Positions 55,217 to 64,000 of a stretch of 64,000 bases of DNA are shown here, in pieces. How positions within the stretch are numbered: position 1 is the first letter of the stretch; each line of letters begins with the position of its first letter. The position numbers and the translations under genes are program-made. Below the pieces are notes generated by a model. The model was not told where the DNA came from, ran no database searches, and saw only the letters and a program-made list of their open reading frames with translations. The stretch lies in assembly GCA_033558025.1 (NCBI GenBank), contig JAUCEF010000013.1:1109001-1173000 (forward strand). The letters run 5' to 3'. This stretch comes from Phytophthora sp. 'mugwort' (taxonomy: Eukaryota; Oomycota; Peronosporomycetes; Peronosporales; Peronosporaceae).

Positions 55217-56761
55217 TTAGAGAAAAGGTTCAGTGTCACCAACGTCCGAATCCGAGTCGGAAAAACTCAATGCGTCGTCCGACACAATATCACTAACACA
55301 ACTATCGATCAGACGCAGCTCGTGAGCTCCGAGTAAGCTCACATCTGGATGCAGTTCGTCGACAACCAGGGGCTCTGGGGCTAGCAGAGGCGCTAAGATA
55401 TGCGCCCGCCGAAAACCATTCTTGATGGGTCGTGTCAGAGAATTTTTCCCAGCTCGAGCATACCCACTGGCACACCGTAGTTCGTGTTGGAGGTGCAAAC
55501 TTGAAAGCATGTGTTGACCCTGTGTGATCACGCAGCTGCCGCCGTAGCATGCTTACCCACTCGCTCCGTAGATATGACTTGAATGGCCTGTTCCAGGCAA
55601 TATCGGCCGGCTGACAGGTCGCCGTACATGACGGGGGTACACGCATTAGTTGCACGTCGATAGACGCAGAGTAGCTTTGTACCGCCGGGGTCCAGTGACC
55701 CGAAAGTCGTCAACCAGCAATATTACAGGTTGCCACGGCCGAAGGCGCTTGCCGAACTGTCCCTCCAGCCACGCTAAGTGAACGTTTTTCATTCCACCAG
55801 GCAGTCGGATTTGCATACAACTCGATATCGTGGGCGTTCATAGTTGCTTTAGCCTCCTTCCATATATGGATGCCGAATCCACGACGTTTCTCCCAGTTGG
55901 CGAGGTCCCCGCCCGGCACAGTTGATCGGTTTGATTTTAGCACCATGTACGGCGGGTATTTGCCGCCATCCGAGTCGCCTAACAGCATAGCAGTCTCTCT
56001 CTCTTTGTCTTTACCACCGTGCCGCACCCACACCGTTTTTGAGTCTCGAGCGTTGATGGTATTTCTTGGTAAGTACTCAAAAAGACGGCTGCACAACACG
56101 AGTTCAGTGTTAGCACAATATACCATAGTATAAATGCAGTAAAAACTTATCAGTTTGATCAGCTTGTATACTTTCAGCAAGCGGAGTTCAAGCATTTTCT
56201 GCTGCACCTCAATACCAAAGCTTACAACCGCTTCGTCTGTGCGTCCGGTGTCACTTGTCCCTGTCGCGTCCGCGCGCGGAAGCTGAGCCTATGACGCCGA
56301 AGAAATCCCGCCTACCAGTGCCACGGACCCTTAAAGCCTTCCATTCCTAGGTCTTCAGCCAGCTCGGAACCTTTCAATCGCAGCATTAAAAAGCTAATTG
56401 GCACACCGTCCTTTTGTAGCAGATTTACTCACTGTACTAAAGCAGCCTCGGCATCTTGATGAAGTATTGTAGCGACGCCAGTCGCCCGGACATACTTCAT
56501 GTCTGCCACGGCTGCAGTTTCGCAACGCTCTTCGAGGACAGGCAGCTCTTTCCGCCACTGATAAATCAGCTTGCGCCTCTGTTCTTTTGCATGGTCACTA
56601 AGGTTAGGATAAAATGCTCGCAAAGTGGCTTGCACGTTGTTGCAGTGGATAAAGTACTTCGCCACTTCAAGCTCGTGTCGATTGGGGAAGATGCACCGGG
56701 TGTGCTTCGGCTTCTTGCGTCCGTTTCCGGTGACTCGTGGTCGTCCTTCATGCTGCGGCAT
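55217..56761 (-). pseudogene. pogo/Tigger-like (DDE_1) transposase relic, second family
   Basis: Minus-strand blocks in different frames: 56761-56429 (CIFPNRHELEVAKYFIHCNN, then RRKLIYQWRKELPVLEERC, a CENP-B/pogo-type DNA-binding start); 56207-55710 (KTVWVRHGGKDKERETAMLLGDS, YPPYMVLKSN); a DDF-like motif near 55710; and 55655-55302 (RVPPSCTATCQPADIAWNRPFKSYLR, the PP-C-T-x-x-x-QP-D block), ending in an acidic tail (SLSFSDSDSDVGDTEPF). Frameshifts between blocks. Distinct in sequence from the pogo relic at 38257-39034. Confidence 0.72.
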
Positions 56762-57793
56762 CGTTGCCGATCGAAGAATGCCATGCGTTTTCTACACCGC
56801 ACTGAATCTGTCAGTCTGCACAAAAACTGCTGTGACGCGATCTCTTAAGCAATATGATTGGTTGGTTGGATTGTCAGGAATGGCTGAACGTCGGTATTCA
56901 CATAAGGAATACGGTAAAGCGAAATGCGTTTGTTCAGCAAAAAAAAACACATACACAAATAGGGATAGGTTCGGTATATATATATTTTTCAAAGTATTGT
57001 GCTTCCCGCCTATATTTGCTGCGTGATTGATTCGATGAATCGCGCATTGCAATGTTGAGTAGAAAGCACAATTCAACATACAACAAGACTGGTGTTGGAG
57101 AGTTCACTACCGTATTAAGGTGTGGTCTCCTTCCTCATACTACGGTAGCTCACACGCTTTATTAACTCTTTTCGATCGTTCCCACATCGACCTTTCAATG
57201 AAAGTTTTAAGAAGATCCTTATGAAAGAAAGGCATCCAAAAAGATCATACAAACTTTCTTGGAGATGCGAAGAGTCGACCGCTTTGGCTAATCCCCATCC
57301 CAATGCAAATCTACTACTTACATTGTAAATGTCCTCGCCGTCCGTGTGGTGGCGGTGCCAGCGAATGTATCAACCGACAATGTCGGTCCGACATACGGAA
57401 GTAAGGGCGATAGGCCACGTTGCCACCACCAGCATCAGCATGCATAGTCAAGAATCAATTCAATCGATTCCTAGTGTTCCCATCGTCGCGGCGAGTTTAC
57501 AGTTCCATAAGGCGACGCATACAGTACACGCCCGACTATGATCATCTAAGACATCATCCGTGAATATTCGAGTCGCTTATGGGACGCAATAGACGGTAGA
57601 CATGCGCAAAGACGGACGTAGACGCCGCCACGTGCGCTCGCAACAGCAGGACACCGGGCTGGTGTTCTGTCCACGAGAGTATTCTCTGTTTGGGGGCCGC
57701 AGCGAAAGCCACTCGATCGACCGTCTGAACACGAGCTAACGCGACGAACACCCTTGTCTCGCCGTGTTTCCGAGTCATTCACCGTCACTAAGT
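56762..57793. other. intergenic, upstream of the permease array
   Basis: No supported gene; short AT microsatellite at about 56976-56990. The promoter of the first permease should be at 57540-57793, where a TCATTCACC initiator-like sequence occurs at about 57774. Confidence 0.4.
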
Positions 57794-59353
57794 ATGACTG
57801 CAATGGTCTCGTCCCCCGAGTCGCGCCGCTCGGCCTTCTTCACGCTCGAGGACGCCAAGATCAGCTTCAGTATCATCTGCTGCATCTGCGGCATCGGTAC
57901 GCTCGCCATGCCCTCCAACTTTGCCCGCGCCGGACCCGTGTACGGCACGCTCGCTATGCTCTTTATGGCGTTCGCCAACATCTACGCCACGGTGGCGCTG
58001 TCGCGCGTCATCCTCGTGGCGCCGGCCTCCGTCAAGACGTTCAGCGACGTCGGTGAGTGGGTGCTCGGCAAGACCGGACGCTACCTCGTGTCCGTGTCTC
58101 AGCTGCTCGTATGTCTGCTGCTGCCCTGTGCCTTCCTGGTTCTAGGCAGCACCCTCCTCGACGTGCTCTTCCCCGACTCGTTCAGTCAGATTTTCTGGAT
58201 CATCTTTATGGCCATCACGGCCATCCCCGCGTGTTTGATCCCGACTTTGAAGGCGGCAGCAACCGTGGCGTTCATCGGGTGCATGGGCACTATCATCGCC
58301 GACGTGGTTGGTGTCAGCATCCTTGAGTGGGAGATGCGCGGCCACCCGGTCGCGCCGTCCCCCGACATCTCGCTGCATCAGGTGTTAACGGCGTTCGGCA
58401 ACCTCTCGCTCGCGTACGGCGTCGCCGTCTTGATCCCCGACCTGCAGCGTCAACACTCGCAGCCGAAGCGTATGCCTCGTGTCATCATGGTGAGTCTGGG
58501 CATCGGCTCGGCTTTCTTCCTGGCTGTGGCTATTGCTGGCTACGTGGCCGGTGGCTGCCAGCTCTCGGCTAACCTGCTCTTCTCAATCGTGAACACGTCG
58601 GACCCGTCGTCGCCCTCTGCGCTGGGTTTCACCCCGAATCACGGAGCTGTCGTCATGGCCTATCTGTTCATGCATCTTCACGTTGTGATTGTCCTGTCGA
58701 CGGTGCTGCAGCCGCCGTTCTACATGGCTGAGCGCTTAATTCTAGGTATGCACAAGGACCCCGTGGACGCAGTCTCGATCCAGCAGGACAAGACCGAGGA
58801 CAATGACGGATGGGAGGAGCTGCGCGACAAGCTGTCGACGAACGGCCCTGTGACCAGCGTCAACGGACGTGCAGCAAGAGACTTAGAGAGCAACGCGGAC
58901 TCGGACACCGAGACGCTGTCGAACTCGGCCAAACGCGAGCTGGAGGAGAAGGAGCACGACGAGGCACAGCTCTCGGACTATAGCGGCTCGACCAACGTTT
59001 TCCGCTATGTCGTGCTGCGTCTCGTGATCATGGCGATCCTGGTGGTTGCCGCCATCGGCTTCCGCTCGCACTTCCTCGACCTTGTGGACTTCACGGGCGC
59101 GTCGGCCATCACCGTGTGCTGCCTCGTACTACCGCTCGTATTCTACCTCAAGGTCTTCTGGCGTGACTTGCCGCTATACGAGCGTGTGCTGGCTGTCGTG
59201 GTGATCATGGTGTGCACCGTCGTAGGCTGCTACGTCATGATCTACGCCGGCAAGAACCTGTTCAATCCAGACTCGGACAGCGCCACGTTCCCGTACTGCT
59301 CGGACGAGTACCAGTCGGAGCCGTACTACGTGCGCAACTCGACGTCGGCGTGA
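57794..59353 (+). CDS. amino acid/auxin permease (AAAP, Aa_trans family), copy 1
   Basis: 519 aa from the ATG at 57794; an in-frame ATG at 57764 would add ten residues. Intron-less, high GC. Starts with the conserved FTLEDAKISFSIICCICGIGTLAMPSNFARAGP block, the Aa_trans family's first helix (G-x-G-x-L-x-x-P), followed by about ten more membrane helices. There is a cytoplasmic acidic loop between helices 8/9 (about residues 330-410, with EDNDGWEEL and DLESNADSDTETLS). Proton-coupled amino acid uptake or vacuolar export is the usual family role; substrate cannot be told from sequence. First of a three-gene tandem array with almost identical helices. Confidence 0.88.
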   Translation: MTAMVSSPESRRSAFFTLEDAKISFSIICCICGIGTLAMPSNFARAGPVYGTLAMLFMAFANIYATVALSRVILVAPASVKTFSDVGEWVLGKTGRYLVSVSQLLVCLLLPCAFLVLGSTLLDVLFPDSFSQIFWIIFMAITAIPACLIPTLKAAATVAFIGCMGTIIADVVGVSILEWEMRGHPVAPSPDISLHQVLTAFGNLSLAYGVAVLIPDLQRQHSQPKRMPRVIMVSLGIGSAFFLAVAIAGYVAGGCQLSANLLFSIVNTSDPSSPSALGFTPNHGAVVMAYLFMHLHVVIVLSTVLQPPFYMAERLILGMHKDPVDAVSIQQDKTEDNDGWEELRDKLSTNGPVTSVNGRAARDLESNADSDTETLSNSAKRELEEKEHDEAQLSDYSGSTNVFRYVVLRLVIMAILVVAAIGFRSHFLDLVDFTGASAITVCCLVLPLVFYLKVFWRDLPLYERVLAVVVIMVCTVVGCYVMIYAGKNLFNPDSDSATFPYCSDEYQSEPYYVRNSTSA

Positions 59354-59358
59354 ATGGC

Positions 59359-59431
59359 GGGCGATCGTCGACTTAAGACGGGCGATCGTCGACTTAAGAC
59401 GGGCGATCGTCGCATTAAGTCGGGCGATCGG
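59359..59431. repeat. 21-bp tandem repeat, about 3.5 copies
   Basis: Units at 59359-59379 and 59380-59400 are identical, 59401-59421 differs at a few bases and a partial unit follows. Each contains the palindrome CGATCG. It begins five bases after the permease stop codon, in the 3' UTR. Confidence 0.85.
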
Positions 59432-60093
59432 AGAATTAGGAGAGCGTTAGGCCAGAGCCACGACAGGTGTCTCTGAGCCTGCGAGTTAATCCAATGCCAT
59501 GTTGCACCCCGCTGACAACTCGTTGTTCCAGTCGAAGTTGAGGGAGGACCAAGTGACGTTGATGCCGTGGCGTCGCACGGTTCCGGTGCCCTACCAGAGA
59601 CGAGACGGAGACGGTGACAAGCTCCGTATCCTCTGAAACAGCCCGGCGCTGTGCACCGGCTGCTTGAGCACGATAGGACGTGCAGCGCAACACCTTGGAA
59701 CGGCGGCCGGCCGAGACTATGATGTCGATCCAAATACATAGTACGGGAGTCATTTGTGGGGCCGGGCCGAGCACCCCGTCGGCGCTTGTTTACACTATAC
59801 CAGCGCAAAGTTCAACCGGGTTGTCGTCGGTGAACTGTGGCAAGCAAATCGTGCGAGTGCAGCTTGAATTGCGGGATTGGATGTCGGGGACATGCTATGT
59901 CGACGAAAGCTCTACCACAGGTGCAACAACGACGTGCAGCCACCGGATGTCCCGTACGTTCGCGTTGGGGCTCTTGTCCACGAGTAAATTCGAGCTGCAC
60001 CAGCGACGGGATCTAACGCCGCACGATCAGCCACTTTCGAACATCCATTTGGACCGCTCGTACGAAGTCTCTCACCGTTGCCTCCCCTTCATC
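59432..60093. other. intergenic between permease copies 1 and 2
   Basis: The copy 2 frame stays open upstream to 59680, but the 138 extra residues are Cys/Ser/Thr-rich without family similarity, so I treat this as promoter and 5' UTR. Confidence 0.5.
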
Positions 60094-61599
60094 ATGGCGC
60101 TCGAGTCGCGCCAGAAGGCTTTCCTGACCCTCGAAGATGCCAAGACCATTTTCAACATCGTGTGCTGCTTCTTCGGTATCGGTACGCTGTCCATGCCGTC
60201 CAACTTCGCCCGCGCCGGACCTGTGTACGGCACAATCGCCATGCTGCTGATGGCCTTCGCTAACATCTACGCGACGGTCGCGCTGTCCAAGGTCATGCTC
60301 GTGGCCCCGGCGTCGGTCAAGACCTTCACGGACGTTGGTGACTGGGTGCTCGGCAAAACCGGACGCTACCTCGTGATCGTGTCTCAATTGCTCGTGTGTC
60401 TGCTGCTGCCCTGTGCGTTTCTGGTGCTCGGAAGCACACTACTGGACGTGCTGTTCCCGGACTCGTTCGGCCAGATCTTCTGGATCATCTTTATGGCGAT
60501 CACCGTGGTGCCGTCCTGTTTGATCCCGACGCTAAAGGCCGCCGCCTCCGTCGCGTTCGTCGGGTGTCTCGGTACGCTTATCGCTGACGTTGTCGGCGTG
60601 AGCATTCTCGAGTGGGAGATGCGTGACCACCCGTCGATCCCGACTCCGGACATCACGCTACACCAGGTGCTCACCACGTTCGGCAACCTGTCGCTCGCGT
60701 ACGGCGCTTCTGTTGTCGTGCCCGACCTTCAGCGCCAGCACTCGGAGCCCACTCGTATGCCCCGTATCATTCTCGTGAGCTTGGGCGCTGGCTCAGCGTT
60801 CTTCCTGGCCGTGGCCATTGGCGGCTACGCTGCTGGTGGCTGCCAGCTTTCGGGTAACCTGCTCTTTTCCGTTGTCAACACTTCGGACCCGACAGCTGCG
60901 TCCGCTCTGGGCTTCATTCCGAACCGCGGCGCTGTCGTTATGGCGTACCTGTTCATGCAGGTCCACATTGTCATCGCGTTCTCGACGGTCATCCAGCCAC
61001 CGTTCTACCTGGCGGAACGCTTCATCCTCGGGATGCACAAGACCCCCTTGGAGAATCTCGTCCAGGAGAACGATAAGCTGTCGACCGCCGGCTCTCCCGT
61101 GGTCACTGCCGACCCGATGACGTCGGACCTCGAAGGTAACTACAACGTCTCCAACACCCCTGGCCGCGCGCTAACTGCCGATCAACAGCGAAAAGAGAAG
61201 GAAGATCAGGAGCTCTCGGAGTACGAGGGCACAGGTACCGTGCTCCGTTACGCGACTCTGCGCGTGTGCATCATTGCAGTGCTCGTGGCGGCTTCCATCG
61301 GCCTCCGTGACCACTTTCTCGACCTCGTGGACTTCACGGGTGCTTCAGCCATTACCGTGTGTTGTCTCGCTCTGCCTATTGTGTTTTACCTCAAGGTCTT
61401 TTGGAACGATCTGCCCGTGTACGAGCGTGTCGTAGCCATTCTCATTATCATCATCTGTAGCATCGTTGGTTGCTACGTCATGATCTACGCCGGCAAGAAC
61501 CTCTTCAATCCGGACGTTGAGAGTGCCACGTTCCCGTACTGCTCCGTAGAGAACCAAATGGAGCCGTACTTCATCCGGAACTCGACGACGTCCAATTAA
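60094..61599 (+). CDS. amino acid/auxin permease (AAAP), copy 2
   Basis: 501 aa from the ATG at 60094 (MALESRQKAFLTLEDAK), chosen because homology with copies 1 and 3 begins here. Intron-less. It carries the same helix pattern (FGIGTLSMPSNFARAGP; LVCLLLPCAFLVLGSTLLDVLFPDSF; AYGASVVVPDLQRQHSEP; YAAGGCQLSGNLLFSVVNTSDP; FLDLVDFTGASAITVCCLALP). The hydrophilic loop before the ninth helix is the most divergent part (ENLVQENDKLSTAGSPVVT, RKEKEDQELSEYEG). C-terminus MEPYFIRNSTTSN with an N-glycosylation-type NST shared by all copies. Substrate unknown. Confidence 0.9.
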   Translation: MALESRQKAFLTLEDAKTIFNIVCCFFGIGTLSMPSNFARAGPVYGTIAMLLMAFANIYATVALSKVMLVAPASVKTFTDVGDWVLGKTGRYLVIVSQLLVCLLLPCAFLVLGSTLLDVLFPDSFGQIFWIIFMAITVVPSCLIPTLKAAASVAFVGCLGTLIADVVGVSILEWEMRDHPSIPTPDITLHQVLTTFGNLSLAYGASVVVPDLQRQHSEPTRMPRIILVSLGAGSAFFLAVAIGGYAAGGCQLSGNLLFSVVNTSDPTAASALGFIPNRGAVVMAYLFMQVHIVIAFSTVIQPPFYLAERFILGMHKTPLENLVQENDKLSTAGSPVVTADPMTSDLEGNYNVSNTPGRALTADQQRKEKEDQELSEYEGTGTVLRYATLRVCIIAVLVAASIGLRDHFLDLVDFTGASAITVCCLALPIVFYLKVFWNDLPVYERVVAILIIIICSIVGCYVMIYAGKNLFNPDVESATFPYCSVENQMEPYFIRNSTTSN

Positions 61600-61945
61600 G
61601 TGTAGGAAACTCCCAAAGACCCGATAGTGCATCGCGTAGGATTAAACCAGCCCAACAAGAACTTCTGTCAGGACCCTCGCGATGGTCCTCATTCGATTTA
61701 CACCCTAGTGCCCCCGTTCCGGTGCCTTGTCTAGCACCGAGCAATCCGTATCTCTTCGAGCGGATGGTCTGGAGCGTCCTGCCTTGCACAGGCGTGCGAA
61801 CGCCGCGCGCGACAAGAGATCGTGTGCTCCGCGTGGCCTGTCTGCTGCACTTGCCCTCCTGGTTGCACCTCGTTGCGTCTCATCAGCCTTGGTCCGTGCC
61901 GGCCGCTCACTCTTCGTTTCAGTCGCCTCCCTCTTCAGACCAAAG
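61600..61945. other. intergenic/promoter of permease copy 3
   Basis: 346 bp. Open frame extends upstream from 61946 to 61727 but without family similarity. Confidence 0.5.
61907..61920 (+). promoter_or_regulatory. oomycete initiator-like core promoter of permease copy 3
   Basis: TCACTCT followed by TCGTTTC, preceded by GC, fits the oomycete initiator plus flanking element; 26-39 bases before the ATG at 61946, in line with short oomycete 5' UTRs. It supports that ATG over the one at 61727. Confidence 0.45.
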
Positions 61946-63424
61946 ATGACCGCGTCTGCAGCTCCCCCCTCGCCGTTTTACACGCTTGAGGATGCCAAGA
62001 TCAGCTTCAACATTTTCTGCTGCTTCTGCGGCATCGGCTCGCTGTCCATGCCGTCCAACTACGCGCGAGCAGGTCCGATCTACGCCACCTTCGCGCTGCT
62101 GCTCATGGCGTTCGTCAACATCTACGCCACCATTGCATTGTCCAAGGTCATCTACGCGGCCCCGCCGTCCGTCAAGACTTTCACGGACGTTGGTGCCTGG
62201 GTCTTTGGGACCACAGGGCGCTACGCCGTCATGATCTCGCAGTTGCTGGTTTGCCTGCTGCTGCCCTGTGCCTTCCTCGTATTGGGCAGTACACTACTCG
62301 ACGTGCTGTTCCCCGACTCGTTCAGTCAGATTTTCTGGATGATCTTCATGGCTGTCACGGTTATTCCCGTGTGCATGATCCCGACCTTGAAGGAGGCATC
62401 TTCAGTTGCCTTGGTTGGGTGTCTCGGCACGATCATTGCCGATGTCATTGGCGTATCCATTCTACAGCAGGAGATGCGGGACCACCCGTCGATCCCGGAA
62501 CCCGATTTGTCGCTCCATCAAGTGCTCACCGCCTTTGGTAACCTGGCACTCGCGTACGGAGCTGCCGTGGTGATCCCTGATCTGCAGCGCCAGCACTCGC
62601 AGCCGGAGCGTATGCCCCGTATCATCACCGTCAGCATGGGCTTCGGCACCGTCTTCTTCCTGGTCATTGCCATTGCCGGTTACGCTGCTGGTGGCTGTCA
62701 GCTCTCGGGTAATTTGCTCTTCTCGGCCGTCAATACGTCGGACCCGTACGCGACGTCGGCTCTGGGGTTCATCCCCAGTCGAGGTGCTGTCATCATGGCC
62801 TACCTCTTCATGCACGTCCACATCGTCATCGCCTTCTCCACCATCACAATGCCTGCGTTCTACATGGCAGAACGGTTCCTTCTGGGTATGCACAAGGACG
62901 ACCCCGTGCTCGACCAGGAGTACGGAATGGAGATCCGCGAGAAGCTCTCGTCTGTTGCCGGTGGGTCGCCAGTCACTCCAGACATTGAGTCTAACTACAC
63001 AAACATCCTCCAGGTCGCGGCCAAGTACGACGATGAATTCGCAGAGTACCGTGGCAAGCTCAACATGCTCCGTTACGTGCTGCTGCGTCTGTGCATCCTC
63101 GCGTTGTTCGTGGTGGCGTCGATTTTCCTTCGCGACCATTTCCTCGACCTCGTCGACTTTACTGGCGCTACGGCCGTCACAGCGGGTAGTCTCGTCTTGC
63201 CTCTGCTCTTTTACCTCAAGATCTTCTGGAACAAACTGCCGATGTACGAGCGCGTCGGCTCTATGGTCATTATTGTTGTCTGTACCATCCTGGGCGTGTA
63301 CGTCATGATCTACGCCGGTAAGAACCTGTTTAATCCAGACTCGGACAGCGTCACGTTCCCGTACTGCTCAGAGGAGTTCCAGTCGGACCCGTATTACGTT
63401 CGGAACTCTACCACGTCGAGCTAG
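61946..63424 (+). CDS. amino acid/auxin permease (AAAP), copy 3
   Basis: 492 aa, intron-less. Family block FYTLEDAKISFNIFCCFCGIGSLSMPSNYARAGP at residues about 11-44, then the shared helices (LVCLLLPCAFLVLGSTLLDVLFPDSFSQIFW; LAYGAAVVIPDLQRQHSQP; YAAGGCQLSGNLLF; FLDLVDFTGATAVTAG; YVMIYAGKNLFNPDSDS). The cytoplasmic loop is the shortest of the three copies (DPVLDQEYGMEIREKLSS, YDDEFAEYRGKL). More substitutions than between copies 1 and 2 in helices 1-3 (e.g. Tyr for Phe in SNYARAGP, a Tyr in IYAAPPSVK). Confidence 0.9.
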   Translation: MTASAAPPSPFYTLEDAKISFNIFCCFCGIGSLSMPSNYARAGPIYATFALLLMAFVNIYATIALSKVIYAAPPSVKTFTDVGAWVFGTTGRYAVMISQLLVCLLLPCAFLVLGSTLLDVLFPDSFSQIFWMIFMAVTVIPVCMIPTLKEASSVALVGCLGTIIADVIGVSILQQEMRDHPSIPEPDLSLHQVLTAFGNLALAYGAAVVIPDLQRQHSQPERMPRIITVSMGFGTVFFLVIAIAGYAAGGCQLSGNLLFSAVNTSDPYATSALGFIPSRGAVIMAYLFMHVHIVIAFSTITMPAFYMAERFLLGMHKDDPVLDQEYGMEIREKLSSVAGGSPVTPDIESNYTNILQVAAKYDDEFAEYRGKLNMLRYVLLRLCILALFVVASIFLRDHFLDLVDFTGATAVTAGSLVLPLLFYLKIFWNKLPMYERVGSMVIIVVCTILGVYVMIYAGKNLFNPDSDSVTFPYCSEEFQSDPYYVRNSTTSS

Positions 63425-64000
63425 TAATAACGGTAGTAGTAGTGTAGTACAGTGTAGATTTGCACTTTATAATCAACAACTTGAAACGATCAAGTGTCTT
63501 CAACATGCCCAACCCCATGTCGATCACCACGACGTCTATGACGAACAAGAGATGCCTCGTCAGACTAATCAGACTAATCGTCATTTAGGCGGCGTCTCAA
63601 GGTCAAGGGCGTGGCCATTGTTTGGACGCTGCTCGGACGCTGTAAAATGGCGTCTCAACGGTGCCCAGCATGCTGCGTACATTTCTTATGTACACTGTAC
63701 ATAAGAAATGTGCGGTGTCGTCACGAAAAATATTTATCTGTGCATGATACAGTGAGCGTCAGCAAGTTACATAGCTTCTTGTGGGCAACTTGTATCTTAT
63801 ACGCACTGGTCAGAGCGAAGGTGTTCATTTTGCAAGGTCTCCTCTCTTCTCATATCGGAGAAAGACGTAGGTAACTTGCTTCATAGAATGTGTCATACAG
63901 AGGCAGGACACGCGCAGGGGATGGCTCCACAACGGCGCAGCTGTCCACGTCTCGCGTAGGCATATTGGACTGGGGAGGGCAGCATCGAAACGGTCTCTAT
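63425..64000. other. intergenic 3' region
   Basis: No supported gene. Contains a perfect 15-bp hairpin (63679-63711). Confidence 0.45.
63679..63711. repeat. perfect 15-bp inverted repeat, 3-base loop
   Basis: acatttcttatgtac (63679-63693), act, then its exact reverse complement (63697-63711). Could be a foldback or MITE remnant, or form an RNA hairpin in a 3' transcript. Confidence 0.85.

Noticed and set aside
59680..60093. 138-residue N-terminal extension of permease copy 2
   Set aside because: Absent from the two tandem paralogues, whose homology starts exactly at the ATG at 60094.
1..64000. CRISPR array, prophage or bacterial operon
   Set aside because: Spliceosomal introns, eukaryotic domains and transposon classes throughout; no regularly spaced short repeats.

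Overview
The window looks like nuclear DNA of a plant-pathogenic oomycete, most likely Phytophthora or a close relative. The reasons are: a transglutaminase elicitor with a Pep-13-like segment, oomycete-type LRR receptor-like kinases whose repeats are cut by very short introns, a bacterial-type ACC deaminase, a multi-copy family of membrane LRR proteins ending in a WLGC motif, centriole proteins of a flagellated eukaryote, and abundant transposon relics. Genes are compact, with introns of about 50-100 bp. I do not name a species.

Gene-rich left part (1-29.1 kb): 3' part of a receptor pseudokinase (+); transglutaminase elicitor (+); LRR receptor kinase (-), the apparently active paralogue of the first gene; ACC deaminase (+), convergent with a P5-type cation ATPase (-); a tandem array of three WLGC LRR membrane-protein genes (+), the third broken by frameshifts; a CEP135/BLD10-like cartwheel protein in seven exons (-); and a nine-exon 3-mercaptopyruvate sulfurtransferase (+).

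Repeat-rich island (29.2-41.5 kb): broken DDE, hAT, Tc1/mariner-like, pogo/CENP-B and probably PIF/Harbinger transposase relics, a long perfect hairpin, and a 369-bp MITE-like element with TA target duplication. A second small gene island (41.6-47.4 kb) holds a CEP97-like LRR/IQ centriole protein, a small predicted N-myristoylated protein and a fourth, diverged and broken WLGC gene.

Second repeat-rich island (47.4-56.8 kb): mariner-, piggyBac- and pogo-like relics, a nuclear insertion of mitochondrial DNA (rpl2 end, rps19, rps3 start, in that order) and a tRNA-like Pol III promoter fragment. The right end (57.8-63.4 kb) is a tandem array of three intron-less amino acid/auxin permease (AAAP) genes.

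No single locus reads as an operon-like system. The themes are host interaction (elicitor, ACC deaminase, receptors, nutrient uptake), flagellar/centriole biology (CEP135 and CEP97 homologues about 15 kb apart) and tandem duplication followed by decay. Exon joins were made by eye from GT/AG sites, reading frame and agreement between paralogues; junctions may be off by a base or two.
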